A stretch of 64,000 nt of DNA from Ferdinandcohnia sp047238305 (GCF_047238305.1 NZ_JBDFMO010000001.1:3968001-4032000); one strand, 5' to 3'; positions 1 to 8,931 are shown, counted from the stretch's first letter. Translations and numbers: made by a program. Notes: generated by a model from the letters alone, not told the origin.

Positions 1-177
1 TATTGGATTTCTTTGATTGGAACTCACCCAATGCTAACAATATTAATAATGGTTTATGCGGGGCACGTTGGCCGCCTTTTTTCCATATGGATAGGTTTTC
101 TATTTTATTTATCAGTTCGTTCTTTTTCATGGCATAAGCTCGTTTCAATTAATCTGTTTAACGTAAAACTGTTATGA
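1..177 (+). CDS. 3' end of a membrane protein gene (partial)
   Basis: Frame 1 is open from the first base to a TGA at 175-177 and encodes 58 residues. The peptide is hydrophobic, with one long apolar stretch (around residues 9-36) including GTHPMLTILIMVYAGHVG, and a short polar tail. That looks like the last membrane segment of a permease whose start lies outside the window. The family cannot be named from this fragment. There is no start codon to judge, and chance openness of an AT-rich frame is possible. Confidence 0.4.
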   Translation, partial: YWISLIGTHPMLTILIMVYAGHVGRLFSIWIGFLFYLSVRSFSWHKLVSINLFNVKLL

Positions 178-555
178 TTTCATTACGGTTCCGAATTTGT
201 TCAAGTAAAGCCTGTCTATCAGCATTTGGCTATCCCGCACAAATTTGAGAGATCTTCTTGTCACCGTAAATATGTATGAGGAAAGAAGTTTTCTAGCCTC
301 TTCTGTATCAATGGTTCCTTACCAATGTGGTATTTTTCTCATATCTAGATTAGCAAGATCCTTCTTTAATTTTTTTGAAGTAATTTCTTAGTATACCCCT
401 GCTTAAGCATGGAGTCACCTCGTAAATTTTTATCTTTTGTTAAATAGTTTCCATTCTCGTGTCGAAAAATCCTTCTTTTAGTCCTAAAAATAATAAGAAT
501 GTAGTGATATGAAATAAAAAAACTTGTTCAGAGGCCGTGAACTAGTTTTTTGAGA
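178..555. other. Gene-poor gap before the alcohol dehydrogenase gene
   Basis: No convincing gene is seen here. A minus-strand frame is open from about 309 down to a stop at 172-174 and reads like decayed coding sequence, but it has no start, no ribosome binding site and frame breaks upstream. A motif at about 447-478 (containing TCGAAAAATCCT) recurs near 1993-2022 on the other side of the dehydrogenase gene. Confidence 0.4.
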
Positions 556-1758
556 TTACTTTATCGATTCATTCATACCTTCACTCATATCATAATCAAA
601 ACAAAGTTGGTATAATTCAATAATTTCTTCTTCAATAGGAATTCTTGGATTGTTCGAAGGGCTCCCACTTGCAAGAGCATCTTTCGCCATTTTTCCTACT
701 ACTTTGTCTAATTCTTGTTTGTTGATCCCCCACTCCTTCATGTTAGGGATATTCAAATTCAGACAAAGTTTCTTTATTTCTTGTACAACCATATTTGCTA
801 TTTCTTCATTAGAATAACTGCGTAACTCTGGTTTAATAAACAGTCCAATATCAGCTAACCTATTAATGCATGCTGGTTTACTATATTCCAAAATGGCCGG
901 TAGCAGCATGGCATTTGAAACTCCATGCGGGACATGAAAGATGGCTCCTATCGGTCTAGACATTCCATGAACTAAACAAACAGATGCATTTGAAAATGCG
1001 ATACCCGCCTTTAAGGCCCCTAATGACATTTTTTCTCTCGCTGCTATATGATTTCCATTCTTATATACTTCTTCAATATTTTCGTAAATCAATTTGATTG
1101 CGGATAAAGCAAGGGTGTCTGTAAATGGATGTGCACGTCTTGAAATGTATGCTTCTATGGCGTGAGTGAGGGCATCTACCCCAGTTGCTGAAGTGATATG
1201 TTTAGGAGATGAAAGTGTGAGTTTAGGATCAACAATTGCTACTTCTGGTAAAAACATCGGTTGTTTAATCATCATTTTTACATCAGTACTTGTATTTGTT
1301 ATGACTGTAACATCTGTTGCTTCAGAGCCAGTACCTGCAGTGGTTGGAATGGCAATTAGAGGAATCGCCTTTTTATCAAGAATTTTTTTATTCCCCATAA
1401 AATCACTGATATCTCCACCATTCGTTGCCAAAACCGCAACAGCTTTTCCAGTGTCAATACAGCTACCCCCACCTAATGCAATGATGACGTCACAATTATT
1501 TTGTATACATATTTCCAGGGCTTCATTTACAAATAGATCAGTCGGTTCGGAATCTATTCCTAAATAGGTTGAACAAAGAATCCCTTCTTCATTTAACATT
1601 TTTTTGCATTGATCGACATAACCAAGATTGTCCATAATCTTGTCACTGATGACTAGAGCGCTGGTTCCAAGTTTCCTAGTTTCAGCCCCTAATTGTTTAA
1701 AGGATCCATTTCCATAAAAAATGGCTCTAGGCATATAAACACTTGATATTGAATTCAT
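556..1758 (-). CDS. Iron-containing alcohol dehydrogenase
   Basis: This 400-residue protein has the normal length of group III metal-dependent alcohol dehydrogenases, which interconvert alcohols and aldehydes with NAD(P)H in the cytoplasm. The nucleotide-binding motif GGGSCIDTGKAVA and the segment AIPTTAGTGSEATDVTVI are present. The metal ligands are visible in GVDALTHAIEAY (Asp and His) and in the two later histidines of LVHGMSRPIGAIFHVPHG. The start follows a purine-rich GGGAGGGG ribosome binding site. The gene stands alone, so the physiological substrate cannot be inferred; 1,3-propanediol, butanol or 4-hydroxybutyrate dehydrogenase are all possible. Confidence 0.9.
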   Translation of the reverse strand: MNSISSVYMPRAIFYGNGSFKQLGAETRKLGTSALVISDKIMDNLGYVDQCKKMLNEEGILCSTYLGIDSEPTDLFVNEALEICIQNNCDVIIALGGGSCIDTGKAVAVLATNGGDISDFMGNKKILDKKAIPLIAIPTTAGTGSEATDVTVITNTSTDVKMMIKQPMFLPEVAIVDPKLTLSSPKHITSATGVDALTHAIEAYISRRAHPFTDTLALSAIKLIYENIEEVYKNGNHIAAREKMSLGALKAGIAFSNASVCLVHGMSRPIGAIFHVPHGVSNAMLLPAILEYSKPACINRLADIGLFIKPELRSYSNEEIANMVVQEIKKLCLNLNIPNMKEWGINKQELDKVVGKMAKDALASGSPSNNPRIPIEEEIIELYQLCFDYDMSEGMNESIK

Positions 1759-2130
1759 AACTTCCCCTCCCTAGTTACGTATTTCTTTCTTAAAATTGTT
1801 GGACTAATTGCAACGTCCATTTTTCCTTTCCAGTTTCACCTATTAATAATTTTATTCAACATTAATTATTTAAAGACTACTAGTTTTGGTTTTGACATCT
1901 CTGTGACTGCGTATCATGGCCATTCCCACTTTCTTTAAATGCAACATTTAGCATATGTTTTCACTTCGACAGCTTTCATGATTGGTAGTTATTTTCCATA
2001 TTCGCATCGAAAAATCCTGCTTATTCAATCACTTCACAGGAAGCTTGTCATATTCCTACTGAACTAAAAATAAAATGTACCAAACGAATAGATTTGTGGA
2101 TGAATTAAAGTTCATGTAAGGGGGAGTACA
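1759..2130. other. Divergent intergenic region
   Basis: This 372-base gap separates the divergently transcribed dehydrogenase and the small membrane protein gene, so it should hold both promoters. It is AT-rich and has no open frame worth calling. The only structured signal noticed is the block at about 1993-2022, similar to the one at 447-478. Confidence 0.5.
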
Positions 2131-2595
2131 ATGTCAGATAATAGTTTTTCAGCACCTTGGCATCAGGAAGGAACTAGTATATCAAGGGCTGATGGAGATT
2201 CACTGGATCGATTACTTGATTTTAACGAAAAGCATAATAGAAAAAAAACGATGCATAGATTTTTCTTGTATACGTTAATTGGATATGCCTTCTACACAAT
2301 TATTAAGTATTTCGTATACACCCCATTTTCGTTTGGAAATTCTGCATTTTTTGAAATGCTGTTTTCAAATAAACATATAGCTAGGGACTTATTTTTAGGC
2401 GCAGTGTTATACTTCACTTCAAAATTCACCTTTGATTTAAAAGAAAAAGCGAAAGATGAATATCACTCCCTACGAAATGAAATTGTTGATTTATCTAATA
2501 AGGAATGGGTAAAAAAATATGATAATAAAACAAATCAAGAGATCTATGAATATGTGAAAAAACATGATATAAAAATAAATCATAAAACAAAGTAG
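2131..2595 (+). CDS. Small membrane protein of unknown function
   Basis: The 154-residue product has two predicted membrane segments, roughly residues 44-63 (FFLYTLIGYAFYTIIKYFVY) and 85-105 (IARDLFLGAVLYFTSKFTF), with a charged lysine/glutamate-rich C-terminal tail in the cytoplasm. The ATG follows AAGGGGGAG at good spacing, and a terminator follows the stop, so it appears to be a free-standing expressed gene. No known domain was recognised. Confidence 0.75.
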   Translation: MSDNSFSAPWHQEGTSISRADGDSLDRLLDFNEKHNRKKTMHRFFLYTLIGYAFYTIIKYFVYTPFSFGNSAFFEMLFSNKHIARDLFLGAVLYFTSKFTFDLKEKAKDEYHSLRNEIVDLSNKEWVKKYDNKTNQEIYEYVKKHDIKINHKTK

Positions 2596-2603
2596 ATTAT
2601 AAG

Positions 2604-2652
2604 AAAGGCTGCTTCTCCCACGTTTTAGACCATTGGGTAGGCAGCCTTTTGT
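2604..2652 (+). terminator. Intrinsic terminator after the 154-aa membrane protein
   Basis: AAAGGCTGC and GCAGCCTTTT form a stem around a long loop, ending in a short T run. It lies directly behind the stop codon at 2593-2595. Confidence 0.7.
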
Positions 2653-2757
2653 GTACAATACCCCACACCTCAATATATCCCCTTCGCTTTTGGAAGTGTT
2701 TTCCTCACAGGAGAATTGTCCCCCCTCATACTTTTAGTAGTAAAAAGGAGGAGAAAA

Positions 2758-2898
2758 ATGTTAAACAGAGTGTCAGAGCCGTTTTCTCGTGTGATTCAGC
2801 GGTATTCGCCTGATGCGTTTGCTATTTCTGTGTTGATGATCTTGTTTGTCTTTGTCTTGGTCTTGGCCTTGGCCTTTTTTACGACTCCTGCTAATTAG
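2758..2898 (+). pseudogene. Truncated duplicate of the 5' end of atoE
   Basis: The reading frame MLNRVSEPFSRVIQRYSPDA is nearly identical to the first residues of the intact transporter gene that starts at 5818. The similarity includes the untranslated leader with its AAAGGAGG site, from about 2719. The copy stops at TAG after 46 codons and contains an expanded TTGGCC/TTGGTC run not present in the intact gene. The encoded piece covers only the N-terminus and first membrane helix, so it cannot be a transporter. It is best read as a remnant of a segmental duplication. Confidence 0.8.
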
Positions 2899-3110
2899 TG
2901 AATGATATTTCATCATCTCTGTTGTTATGCCATTATCTTTTAAATTGAATTCTCTATCCCCTAATAAGGAATGGCGGATATCGTAGCATAACTCCATGGC
3001 GCGTAAACGCGCACTCTTATAAATAAGATATTCTCCATCTTCCCCTACAATTGCATGTAGGGCATCCATCGTTCAATTAATTCGTCCACCTTATATTTTA
3101 TGGTCGTCAT
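2896..3110 (-). pseudogene. Frameshifted, 3'-truncated remnant of an unrecognised gene
   Basis: A minus-strand frame starting at 3110 (MTTIKYKVDELIERW) stops after about 22 codons, while a second frame from 3069 continues with protein-like sequence (GEDGEYLIYKSARLRAMELC, then DIRHSLLGDREFNLKDNGI). Joining the two with a frameshift near 3060 gives one plausible protein start. The downstream part then runs antisense through the atoE remnant, meaning the native 3' end has been lost at about 2896. No family was recognised. Confidence 0.45.
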
Positions 3111-3170
3111 AAGGTCTCTATCTCAAAAAGGTGGCTGTCCCATAATGGAATAAAGTAAATCCTTACACTG

Positions 3171-3220
3171 CGACGGTTCTTGTGGTCCCCAGGGACCGGA
3201 AGAACCGTCCCTTTGGTCCC
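3171..3220. repeat. REP-like palindrome, copy 1
   Basis: CGACGGTTCTTGTGGTCCCC followed by GGGACCGGAAGAACCGTCCC forms an imperfect hairpin of the same family as those at 8815, 9292, 11388 and 35952. Its right edge touches the cydB stop codon, so it may double as a 3' structure for the cydAB transcript. Confidence 0.8.
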
Positions 3221-4254
3221 TATTTAGCTTTCTGTAAGTATTTTTTATCTTTCATAAAGATGGTCCAGAAATAGATAAATCCAGGAAATAGAATAGCAAA
3301 TCCAATAATATAGGTTGTAAAAACAGCTCGGAATGAATTTGGATCGGTAAAAGCCGATTCAATCGTAATATCTGGATAGATGATATAGGGTAAGTGTGCT
3401 TTACCATAAACGTAACTAGCAACCAAATATTGAATCGTTATCGCGATTACAGATATTCTTGGCATTCCACGTACTCCTTTTTCAAAAAAAGATGGAAGAA
3501 ATAAGCCTAATCCTCCAATTAAAAATAATCCTACTGATAAAAGGAGTAGAGGAAGGTCCTCGATCATCCGAGCATATAGCCAGGGTGCCTCATCTTTTAA
3601 CGTGAACATAATGAAGAAAGCCATGACTAAGGATAAAGGTCCTAATATTTGTCCATCTCTTAGGTACACCTTATATGCCTCCATTTCCTTTGATACCTTC
3701 GAATAGTCCGCTAATAATAATGAGGATAAGAACAATGTACTGGTAATTGCAAACCCTATAAAAGCATACTCATTGGGGCTTGTAAAAAGGGTTTGTAGGT
3801 TTAAATTAGCCGTCCCATTCTCATAATCAATGTAGTGCCCATGAGTGATAGGTAGGACGCTAATTAATATTCCGGGTATTATAATACCCGTAATCCCTGA
3901 TATATAAGTTAACGGTTTCCGGTATTCCGTAGCAATATTCGAAAATACCAAAAACGCACTCCGTAGTGCTAATAAAAGTAAAATCATACTTCCTGGTAGT
4001 ATAAGAATGGTCCCTAATGTATAGGTTGCGTTCGGAAAAAGGCTATATATAGCTACTACTAACGCAACGATAAATGTGTTTGTTACTTCCCACGTAGGGG
4101 ATAGATAACGGTTTGCAATGTTAGTAGCACTTACGTTGTCTCGATTTAAATAAATCATCGACCAAAAACCTGCTCCAAAATCCATTGTTGCCATGACAGC
4201 ATAGATAAACACAAATCCCCATAGAACAGTAATAGCAATAAGAGCATCAGCCAT
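3220..4254 (-). CDS. cydB: Cytochrome bd-type quinol oxidase subunit II
   Basis: The 344-residue, highly hydrophobic protein has eight or nine predicted membrane helices and the N-terminal signature WGFVFIYAVMATMDFGAGFW typical of CydB. With CydA it forms a membrane quinol:O2 oxidoreductase. Its length (344) is closer to the Bacillus YthB protein than to classical CydB, so it may belong to the cyanide-insensitive, YthAB-like branch. The gene starts 12 bases after cydA in the same operon. No cydCD heme transport genes follow. The stop codon abuts a REP-like palindrome. Confidence 0.9.
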   Translation of the reverse strand: MADALIAITVLWGFVFIYAVMATMDFGAGFWSMIYLNRDNVSATNIANRYLSPTWEVTNTFIVALVVAIYSLFPNATYTLGTILILPGSMILLLLALRSAFLVFSNIATEYRKPLTYISGITGIIIPGILISVLPITHGHYIDYENGTANLNLQTLFTSPNEYAFIGFAITSTLFLSSLLLADYSKVSKEMEAYKVYLRDGQILGPLSLVMAFFIMFTLKDEAPWLYARMIEDLPLLLLSVGLFLIGGLGLFLPSFFEKGVRGMPRISVIAITIQYLVASYVYGKAHLPYIIYPDITIESAFTDPNSFRAVFTTYIIGFAILFPGFIYFWTIFMKDKKYLQKAK

Positions 4255-4266
4255 GTTGACTTCCTC

Positions 4267-5628
4267 CTAAGAATTTGAACCGAATAAAGGAATACCTTTT
4301 TTTTCAGCTCTATTGAAATCATCAAACACTGTATTCTTTTTAAAATAGTACAAAAGAACGGAAACAACCGATATCCCTAATATAAGGTAGACACTAAAGA
4401 ATAATAAGGAAAGAATCCCCAGGTTTGATGCCGTAGTTGCAGCATCAGCCGTTTTTAATACGTGATAAATAACCCATGGTTGACGGCCGGTACAAGCGAA
4501 AATCCAACCGCTTTCGATTGCAACAATTGCTAGTGGTCCTGTAAAAACCATGATCCAAAGGTAGATTTTTGGAAATCGTTTTTTCTTTAATGTTTTTTTC
4601 CATATCAGTCCAAATAAAGAAATAAGAATGAGTAGAGAACCAATTCCAACCATTACATTAAAAAGAGTGTGAATAAATAATGGGGGCCATAGCTCTTCAG
4701 GAAAATCATTTAATCCGACAACGACTGTATCAAAGCTATTCCCAGCTAGAAAGCTTAAAGCCCAAGGTATTTCTACGGCCCATTTCACTTCTTCTGTTTC
4801 CCTATCAGTAAAACCTCCAATTGCTAAAGGGGCATGTGATTGAGTATCAAACAGACCTTCAGCAGCAGCAAGTTTTTCAGGTTGATATCTATGTAAGTAT
4901 TGCGCTGATTCATGCCCATTAATAGCCGTTAGAAAAGAAAAAATACCGCCAACGACAAGACTGATCATTAATGCTTTTTGATGGAACAAATATAGTCTTG
5001 ATCCATATTTATTTCTTAACATTTTGTATGCAGAGACAGAACCTACTACAAATGCACCAACGACATAGGCTGATAATGCAACATGTAAAGCAGTGACAAA
5101 AAAGCTTGGATTAAAAAAGGCAGCCCATGGATCAATATCTACAAATTGACCATTTTCATAACGAAATCCTGCTGGGGTTCCTTGAAACGCATGAACATTT
5201 GTAATTAATACTGCAGATGCAAGTGCACCTAAAGCGACTAACATTAAACTGACAATCCTCATCCATGGGGCTATTCGTTCTGCAGCATACACATAAATGG
5301 ACATAAAAAGAGCTTCAACAAAGAAAGCGTAAATTTCAATTTGAAAAGGAAGTGGCATAACACGTCCAACAACCTCCATGAAACCTGGCCATAATAAAGA
5401 AAGCTGAACACCTGCTATGGTGCCTGTCGGAATACCAACTCCAAGTAGAACCGCAAAAGCTTTAGTCCAACGCTTTGCCATCACAACATATTCATAGTTC
5501 TTCGTTTTCTGATATATTAGCTCCGCAGTAAGAATCATAAAAGGTAACCCAACACCAATTGTTGCAAATATGATATGAAATGCCATTGTTGTTCCGAATA
5601 AGGATCGTGCTATAAATAACTCATCCAT
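4267..5628 (-). CDS. cydA: Cytochrome bd-type quinol oxidase subunit I
   Basis: The 453-residue protein carries the heme and quinol site of the oxidase. The N-terminal heme-ligand His is seen in MAFHIIFATIGVGLP, the GRQPWV motif that follows the Q-loop is present, and the conserved helix region around LPFQIEIYAFFVEALFMSIY is intact. The Q-loop region is short, as in the cyanide-insensitive oxidase/YthA group. It reduces O2 to water with quinol at low oxygen tension. It is the first gene of a two-gene operon and is transcribed divergently from atoE, with about 190 bases between the two starts. Confidence 0.92.
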   Translation of the reverse strand: MDELFIARSLFGTTMAFHIIFATIGVGLPFMILTAELIYQKTKNYEYVVMAKRWTKAFAVLLGVGIPTGTIAGVQLSLLWPGFMEVVGRVMPLPFQIEIYAFFVEALFMSIYVYAAERIAPWMRIVSLMLVALGALASAVLITNVHAFQGTPAGFRYENGQFVDIDPWAAFFNPSFFVTALHVALSAYVVGAFVVGSVSAYKMLRNKYGSRLYLFHQKALMISLVVGGIFSFLTAINGHESAQYLHRYQPEKLAAAEGLFDTQSHAPLAIGGFTDRETEEVKWAVEIPWALSFLAGNSFDTVVVGLNDFPEELWPPLFIHTLFNVMVGIGSLLILISLFGLIWKKTLKKKRFPKIYLWIMVFTGPLAIVAIESGWIFACTGRQPWVIYHVLKTADAATTASNLGILSLLFFSVYLILGISVVSVLLYYFKKNTVFDDFNRAEKKGIPLFGSNS

Positions 5629-5817
5629 AAACCCTTACATCCCTTCCCAATTTTTCCATCTAACGTATTTTCTTCTTGAATGGGGAAAAATATGTAAGGA
5701 ATAATCGTAAATTCCAAACATGAATATGCTTTTAAAGGACAACGCGTTTTCTCCATTTTAACCAGGCATATTAAAATCCCCTCCCTCATACCTTTTGTAG
5801 TAAAAGGAGGGGAAAAC

Positions 5818-7134
5818 ATGTTAAACAGGGTGTCAGAACGCTTTTCTCGTGTGATTCAGCGGTATTTGCCGGATGCATTTGTTATTGCTGTGTTGATGAC
5901 ATTGTTTGTATTTGTCTTGGCCTTTTTTACGGCCCCTGCTGATCCGATGAATTTGTTTCAGTCGTATGGAGATGGATTTTGGACTTATTTAGCTTTTACA
6001 ATGCAGATGGTACTCTTGCTTATGACGGGGATGGTGCTCGCTTCGGTTCCATTTGTCCGGAGAGGCTTAGAGGCTATTTCAGCTAAAGCTAATACGGCAA
6101 CAAAGGCCTATTTATTTACGTTTTTGATTTCTGCTGCTGCGTATTACATTAACTGGGGACTTGCAGTTGTTGTTGGTGCCATCGTTGCTCGTGAAGTCGG
6201 AAAACGAAATATGAATGCCCACTTTCCACTTTTGGTCGCATGTGCCTACGCACCTACCGTACTTTATACAGCAGGACTTTCCAGCTCCATCCTTCTAACA
6301 ATCGCTACAGAAAATCACTTTCTAGCTGATGTAATGGGTGTTATCCCAACCTCAGAAACGATCTTCCACCCGGGTACGATTATCATTTTCTTTACACTAC
6401 TTATTACCATTCCTATTTTTATTCTACTCATGGCGCCGAAAAAGAATATCATCCCATATACGGCAAAACAAGAAAAGCCACAGGTAGAGATGGTATCAAA
6501 TGATGAAAAGAACTCGCCTGCCATACGGTTAGAAAACACACCTATTTTGGGAATTTTAATTGGTTTAGTTGGAATCATTTATGTGTTGCTACAGTTCTCA
6601 AAAAGTGTGGATTTAAACTTAAACCTTATTAATATTCTATTCTTATCACTGGGCTTGATTTTCCATCGTTCGCTTGGCCAATACGGAAAGGCTTTTAAAG
6701 AAGCAGCCGGTTCCATCTCCCCTATTATTCTACAATTTCCATTCTACGCGGGAATTATTGCACTACTAGGTAGCTCTGGGCTTGCAGATGCGATTATTAC
6801 CGGTATGACATCGATTTCGAGCGCCGATTCATTTGGTGTGTTCACTTACTGGACCGCAGGACTCGTCAACATCCTTGCACCATCTGGTGGTGGCCAATGG
6901 GCACTTCAGGGACCACTTCAAGTTCCTGCCGGTATTGAGCTTGGTGCTGACCCAGCGGTTGTTGCCATGGCTGTAGGCTGGGGTGATGCATGGACGAATC
7001 TCATTCAACCATTCTGGGCGCTTCCGATTTTAAGTATTGTCGGACTGCATATCCGCCACATTATGGGATATTGTATTCTACTAAGTGTATGGATTGGGAT
7101 TGTGACATCGATTTTGATTTATTTTGTGTATTAA
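5818..7134 (+). CDS. atoE: Short-chain fatty acid transporter, AtoE family
   Basis: This 438-residue integral membrane protein has about 10-12 hydrophobic segments and the AtoE-type features YYINWGLAVVVGAIVAREVG and the motif LAPSGGGQWALQGP near residue 350. Members of this family are thought to import short-chain fatty acids such as acetoacetate or butyrate. The start follows AAAGGAGGGG. No ato or CoA-transferase genes are adjacent, so the substrate is uncertain. A decayed copy of its first 46 codons plus leader lies at 2719-2898. Confidence 0.88.
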   Translation: MLNRVSERFSRVIQRYLPDAFVIAVLMTLFVFVLAFFTAPADPMNLFQSYGDGFWTYLAFTMQMVLLLMTGMVLASVPFVRRGLEAISAKANTATKAYLFTFLISAAAYYINWGLAVVVGAIVAREVGKRNMNAHFPLLVACAYAPTVLYTAGLSSSILLTIATENHFLADVMGVIPTSETIFHPGTIIIFFTLLITIPIFILLMAPKKNIIPYTAKQEKPQVEMVSNDEKNSPAIRLENTPILGILIGLVGIIYVLLQFSKSVDLNLNLINILFLSLGLIFHRSLGQYGKAFKEAAGSISPIILQFPFYAGIIALLGSSGLADAIITGMTSISSADSFGVFTYWTAGLVNILAPSGGGQWALQGPLQVPAGIELGADPAVVAMAVGWGDAWTNLIQPFWALPILSIVGLHIRHIMGYCILLSVWIGIVTSILIYFVY

Positions 7135-7138
7135 AAAA

Positions 7139-7178
7139 TAAGGCGCACCTTTTTATATAAAGATGCGCCTCGTTTTTT
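7139..7178. terminator. Terminator between atoE and the lipoprotein gene
   Basis: AGGCGCA and TGCGCCT form a stem around CCTTTTTATATAAAGA, with a T run on the plus side. It serves atoE and may also serve the convergent gene that ends at 7177. Confidence 0.8.
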
Positions 7179-7623
7179 ATTCACCTATTTGTTTAATCTG
7201 ATCAATTGTATTGGTTACGTTCTGTAACGTTTGAAATACTTCACTATTTTCAAAAAGAGCTGGATCTATTTGTCCATTCTCGATATTTTCTAAAAACAGA
7301 GCAATACCTTCTTCTGCCTGTTGGTTATAATCTACGATTTGCTGATGAAGGTCTGCAGCCATTTCTGGTGGCTGTAGTTCGTTGAATGCTACCATATCCG
7401 TCTGAATTTCAGTTAGCATTGTCTCCAGATCGGCTCTAGCCTGCTCATCGGTAACCGCCTGTTCTGCCAGAGTTGGAGCCTCATTAATAAAGGTACTCAC
7501 TTCATTGACATAATCCGTCGCTTCATTCACATATGTTACTGTATTATTAACATTCTCTAAGACGGAACAAGCGCCAAGAAAAAGCAACCCGATTAGAGAA
7601 AACACCAAAAAACCTTTCTTCAA
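7177..7623 (-). CDS. DUF6376-like lipoprotein
   Basis: The start is the TTG at 7623, preceded by GGAGGGG at ideal spacing; upstream in-frame ATGs lack a site. The 148-residue product begins with a lipoprotein signal (KKGFLVFSLIGLLFLGACS), so Cys should be acylated and the protein anchored outside the membrane. The mature part is acidic and helical, with repeated VNEA-type turns, and resembles the Bacillus DUF6376 family. Its role is unknown. Confidence 0.8.
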   Translation of the reverse strand: MKKGFLVFSLIGLLFLGACSVLENVNNTVTYVNEATDYVNEVSTFINEAPTLAEQAVTDEQARADLETMLTEIQTDMVAFNELQPPEMAADLHQQIVDYNQQAEEGIALFLENIENGQIDPALFENSEVFQTLQNVTNTIDQIKQIGE

Positions 7624-7807
7624 ATAATCCCCTCCGTTTTGTGTCCTACCTTTTATACGTTTTGAAACGTGAAAGGTTTCATATATCGGAATTGAGGAAC
7701 CTTTTTCCAAAAAGGAGGGATTTGTTTCTTTTAGTCCCTTCTTTCTTATTAAACGAAAATAGATTATACTGGATTAACTACCATTTTTATAAAAGGAGGT
7801 CATTCCT

Positions 7808-8002
7808 ATGACCGAGAATAATCAAACCGAAGCACCAAAAAAGAAAATCAGCCTGCAAGAAGCAATGAAGCAGCAGCTTGCAAATAAAAAGAACCAGTCC
7901 TCTACTGGTAAAGGAAAAATGAATGCAGACCTTTCAACAAAAAAGATGAAAAGCCAGCAAACAAAAAAACCTAGCAATACTCGCAGAAAAATGGGTGTTT
8001 AA
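7808..8002 (+). CDS. Small basic conserved protein, unknown function
   Basis: The 64-residue protein is rich in Lys, Gln, Asn and Ser, has no membrane segment and is probably disordered (MTENNQTEAPKKKISLQEAM at the N-terminus, ending NTRRKMGV). The ATG follows AAAAGGAGGT at ideal spacing and a terminator follows the stop, both of which argue that it is real. No function can be assigned. Confidence 0.75.
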   Translation: MTENNQTEAPKKKISLQEAMKQQLANKKNQSSTGKGKMNADLSTKKMKSQQTKKPSNTRRKMGV

Positions 8003-8027
8003 CAAGCAATCTGATGCCCGTACAACA

Positions 8028-8072
8028 TAAAAAGGAAAAAGAACCAATTTATATAAATTTGGTTCTTTTTTA
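8028..8072 (+). terminator. Terminator after the 64-aa gene
   Basis: AAAAAGAACCAA and TTGGTTCTTTTTT form a strong stem with a short AT loop and a T tail. Confidence 0.85.
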
Positions 8073-8100
8073 TTACTTATTACAAGATAAGTGTGGTTTA

Positions 8101-8799
8101 TCACAGCCCTTGAAGTTCATTAACGGTTACGAACGAATATCCTTCTTCCACTAATACTTGGATGACACCTTCAATTCCCGCTAGCACCTTATCAATATCA
8201 TCGTACATTGGGTGAAGCAAAATGATGGATCCAGGTGTAATGTTTTCCTTAACATACTTTATTTTTTCTTCAGGAGTTGTGAAATAGCTATCCGGCTCTA
8301 TATTCCACGTGATGGTGTTTATATTCTGTTTATGAAGGTAGTAAGGCATACCGACGAGCTTCTTGCCGTTTGGCGGGCGAAAATCAATTTGATCCTCAAA
8401 CCCTGCATCACGAATGAGTTGATTCGTTTTGTCGATTTCTTCCTTTATATAAGAAGGTGATTTGAACACCATTCGGTTATGAGAATACGTATGATTCCCA
8501 ACCTGATGACCCGCTTCCACGATTTTCTTTGCTTCTTCCGGGAATTTCTCCATATCTTGTCCAATTAAAAAGAATGTAGCCTTCACATCATACTTCTCCA
8601 ATATCGGTAGGATCCCATTCACATTATCAGATGGACCATCATCGAATGTAAGAGCAACCACCTTTCGATCTGTATCAACTTGCTGTGTAAGCCCTCCAAA
8701 TATCTGGAATGACCTTGAATTCATTAACCTATATGTACCAAATAACATAAGGAACATAAGCAAAATTACGAGACCACTAACCACAAATTTTCTTCTCAT
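8101..8799 (-). CDS. Membrane-anchored polysaccharide deacetylase (NodB homology)
   Basis: The 232-residue protein starts with an N-terminal membrane anchor or signal (VVSGLVILLMFLMLFGTYRL) and then has the carbohydrate esterase 4 domain. Motif 1 TFDDGPSDN with the catalytic and metal Asp residues, motif 2 HTYSHN with both metal His residues, motif 3 FRPPNGK and motif 5 LLHP are all present, so it should be catalytically competent. Likely substrates are peptidoglycan or chitooligosaccharide N-acetyl groups at the cell surface. A ribosome binding site AAGGAAG precedes the ATG. Confidence 0.9.
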   Translation of the reverse strand: MRRKFVVSGLVILLMFLMLFGTYRLMNSRSFQIFGGLTQQVDTDRKVVALTFDDGPSDNVNGILPILEKYDVKATFFLIGQDMEKFPEEAKKIVEAGHQVGNHTYSHNRMVFKSPSYIKEEIDKTNQLIRDAGFEDQIDFRPPNGKKLVGMPYYLHKQNINTITWNIEPDSYFTTPEEKIKYVKENITPGSIILLHPMYDDIDKVLAGIEGVIQVLVEEGYSFVTVNELQGL

Positions 8800-8814
8800 A
8801 TATAACTTCCTTTT

Positions 8815-8873
8815 GGACCGCGGGGACGGTTCTAGTGGTTCCCAACGGAACCACAGGAACCGTCCCTCTGGTT
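8815..8873. repeat. REP-like palindrome, copy 2
   Basis: GGGACGGTTCTAGTGGTTCC and GGAACCACAGGAACCGTCCC pair across a short CAAC loop, leaving the same internal mismatch (CTAG/CAGG zone) seen in the other copies. It lies just upstream of the deacetylase start. Confidence 0.85.
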
Positions 8874-8931
8874 ACTACAAAAAAGAGGCATACCGAAAAT
8901 CGGTACACCCCTTGGTTGTTAATGGCTACTA

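Noticed and set aside
1166..1567. Plus-strand 133-codon frame
   Set aside because: It is antisense to the well-supported alcohol dehydrogenase and lacks a ribosome binding site.
2773..3069. Intact 98-aa gene
   Set aside because: Its last third is antisense to the atoE copy and has a repetitive Gln/Asp/Lys composition produced by that sequence; only the first part looks like protein.
3121..3170. Transposon end (GTGGCTGTCCCATAATGG)
   Set aside because: It resembles sequence seen at IS ends, but there is no matching partner or transposase nearby.
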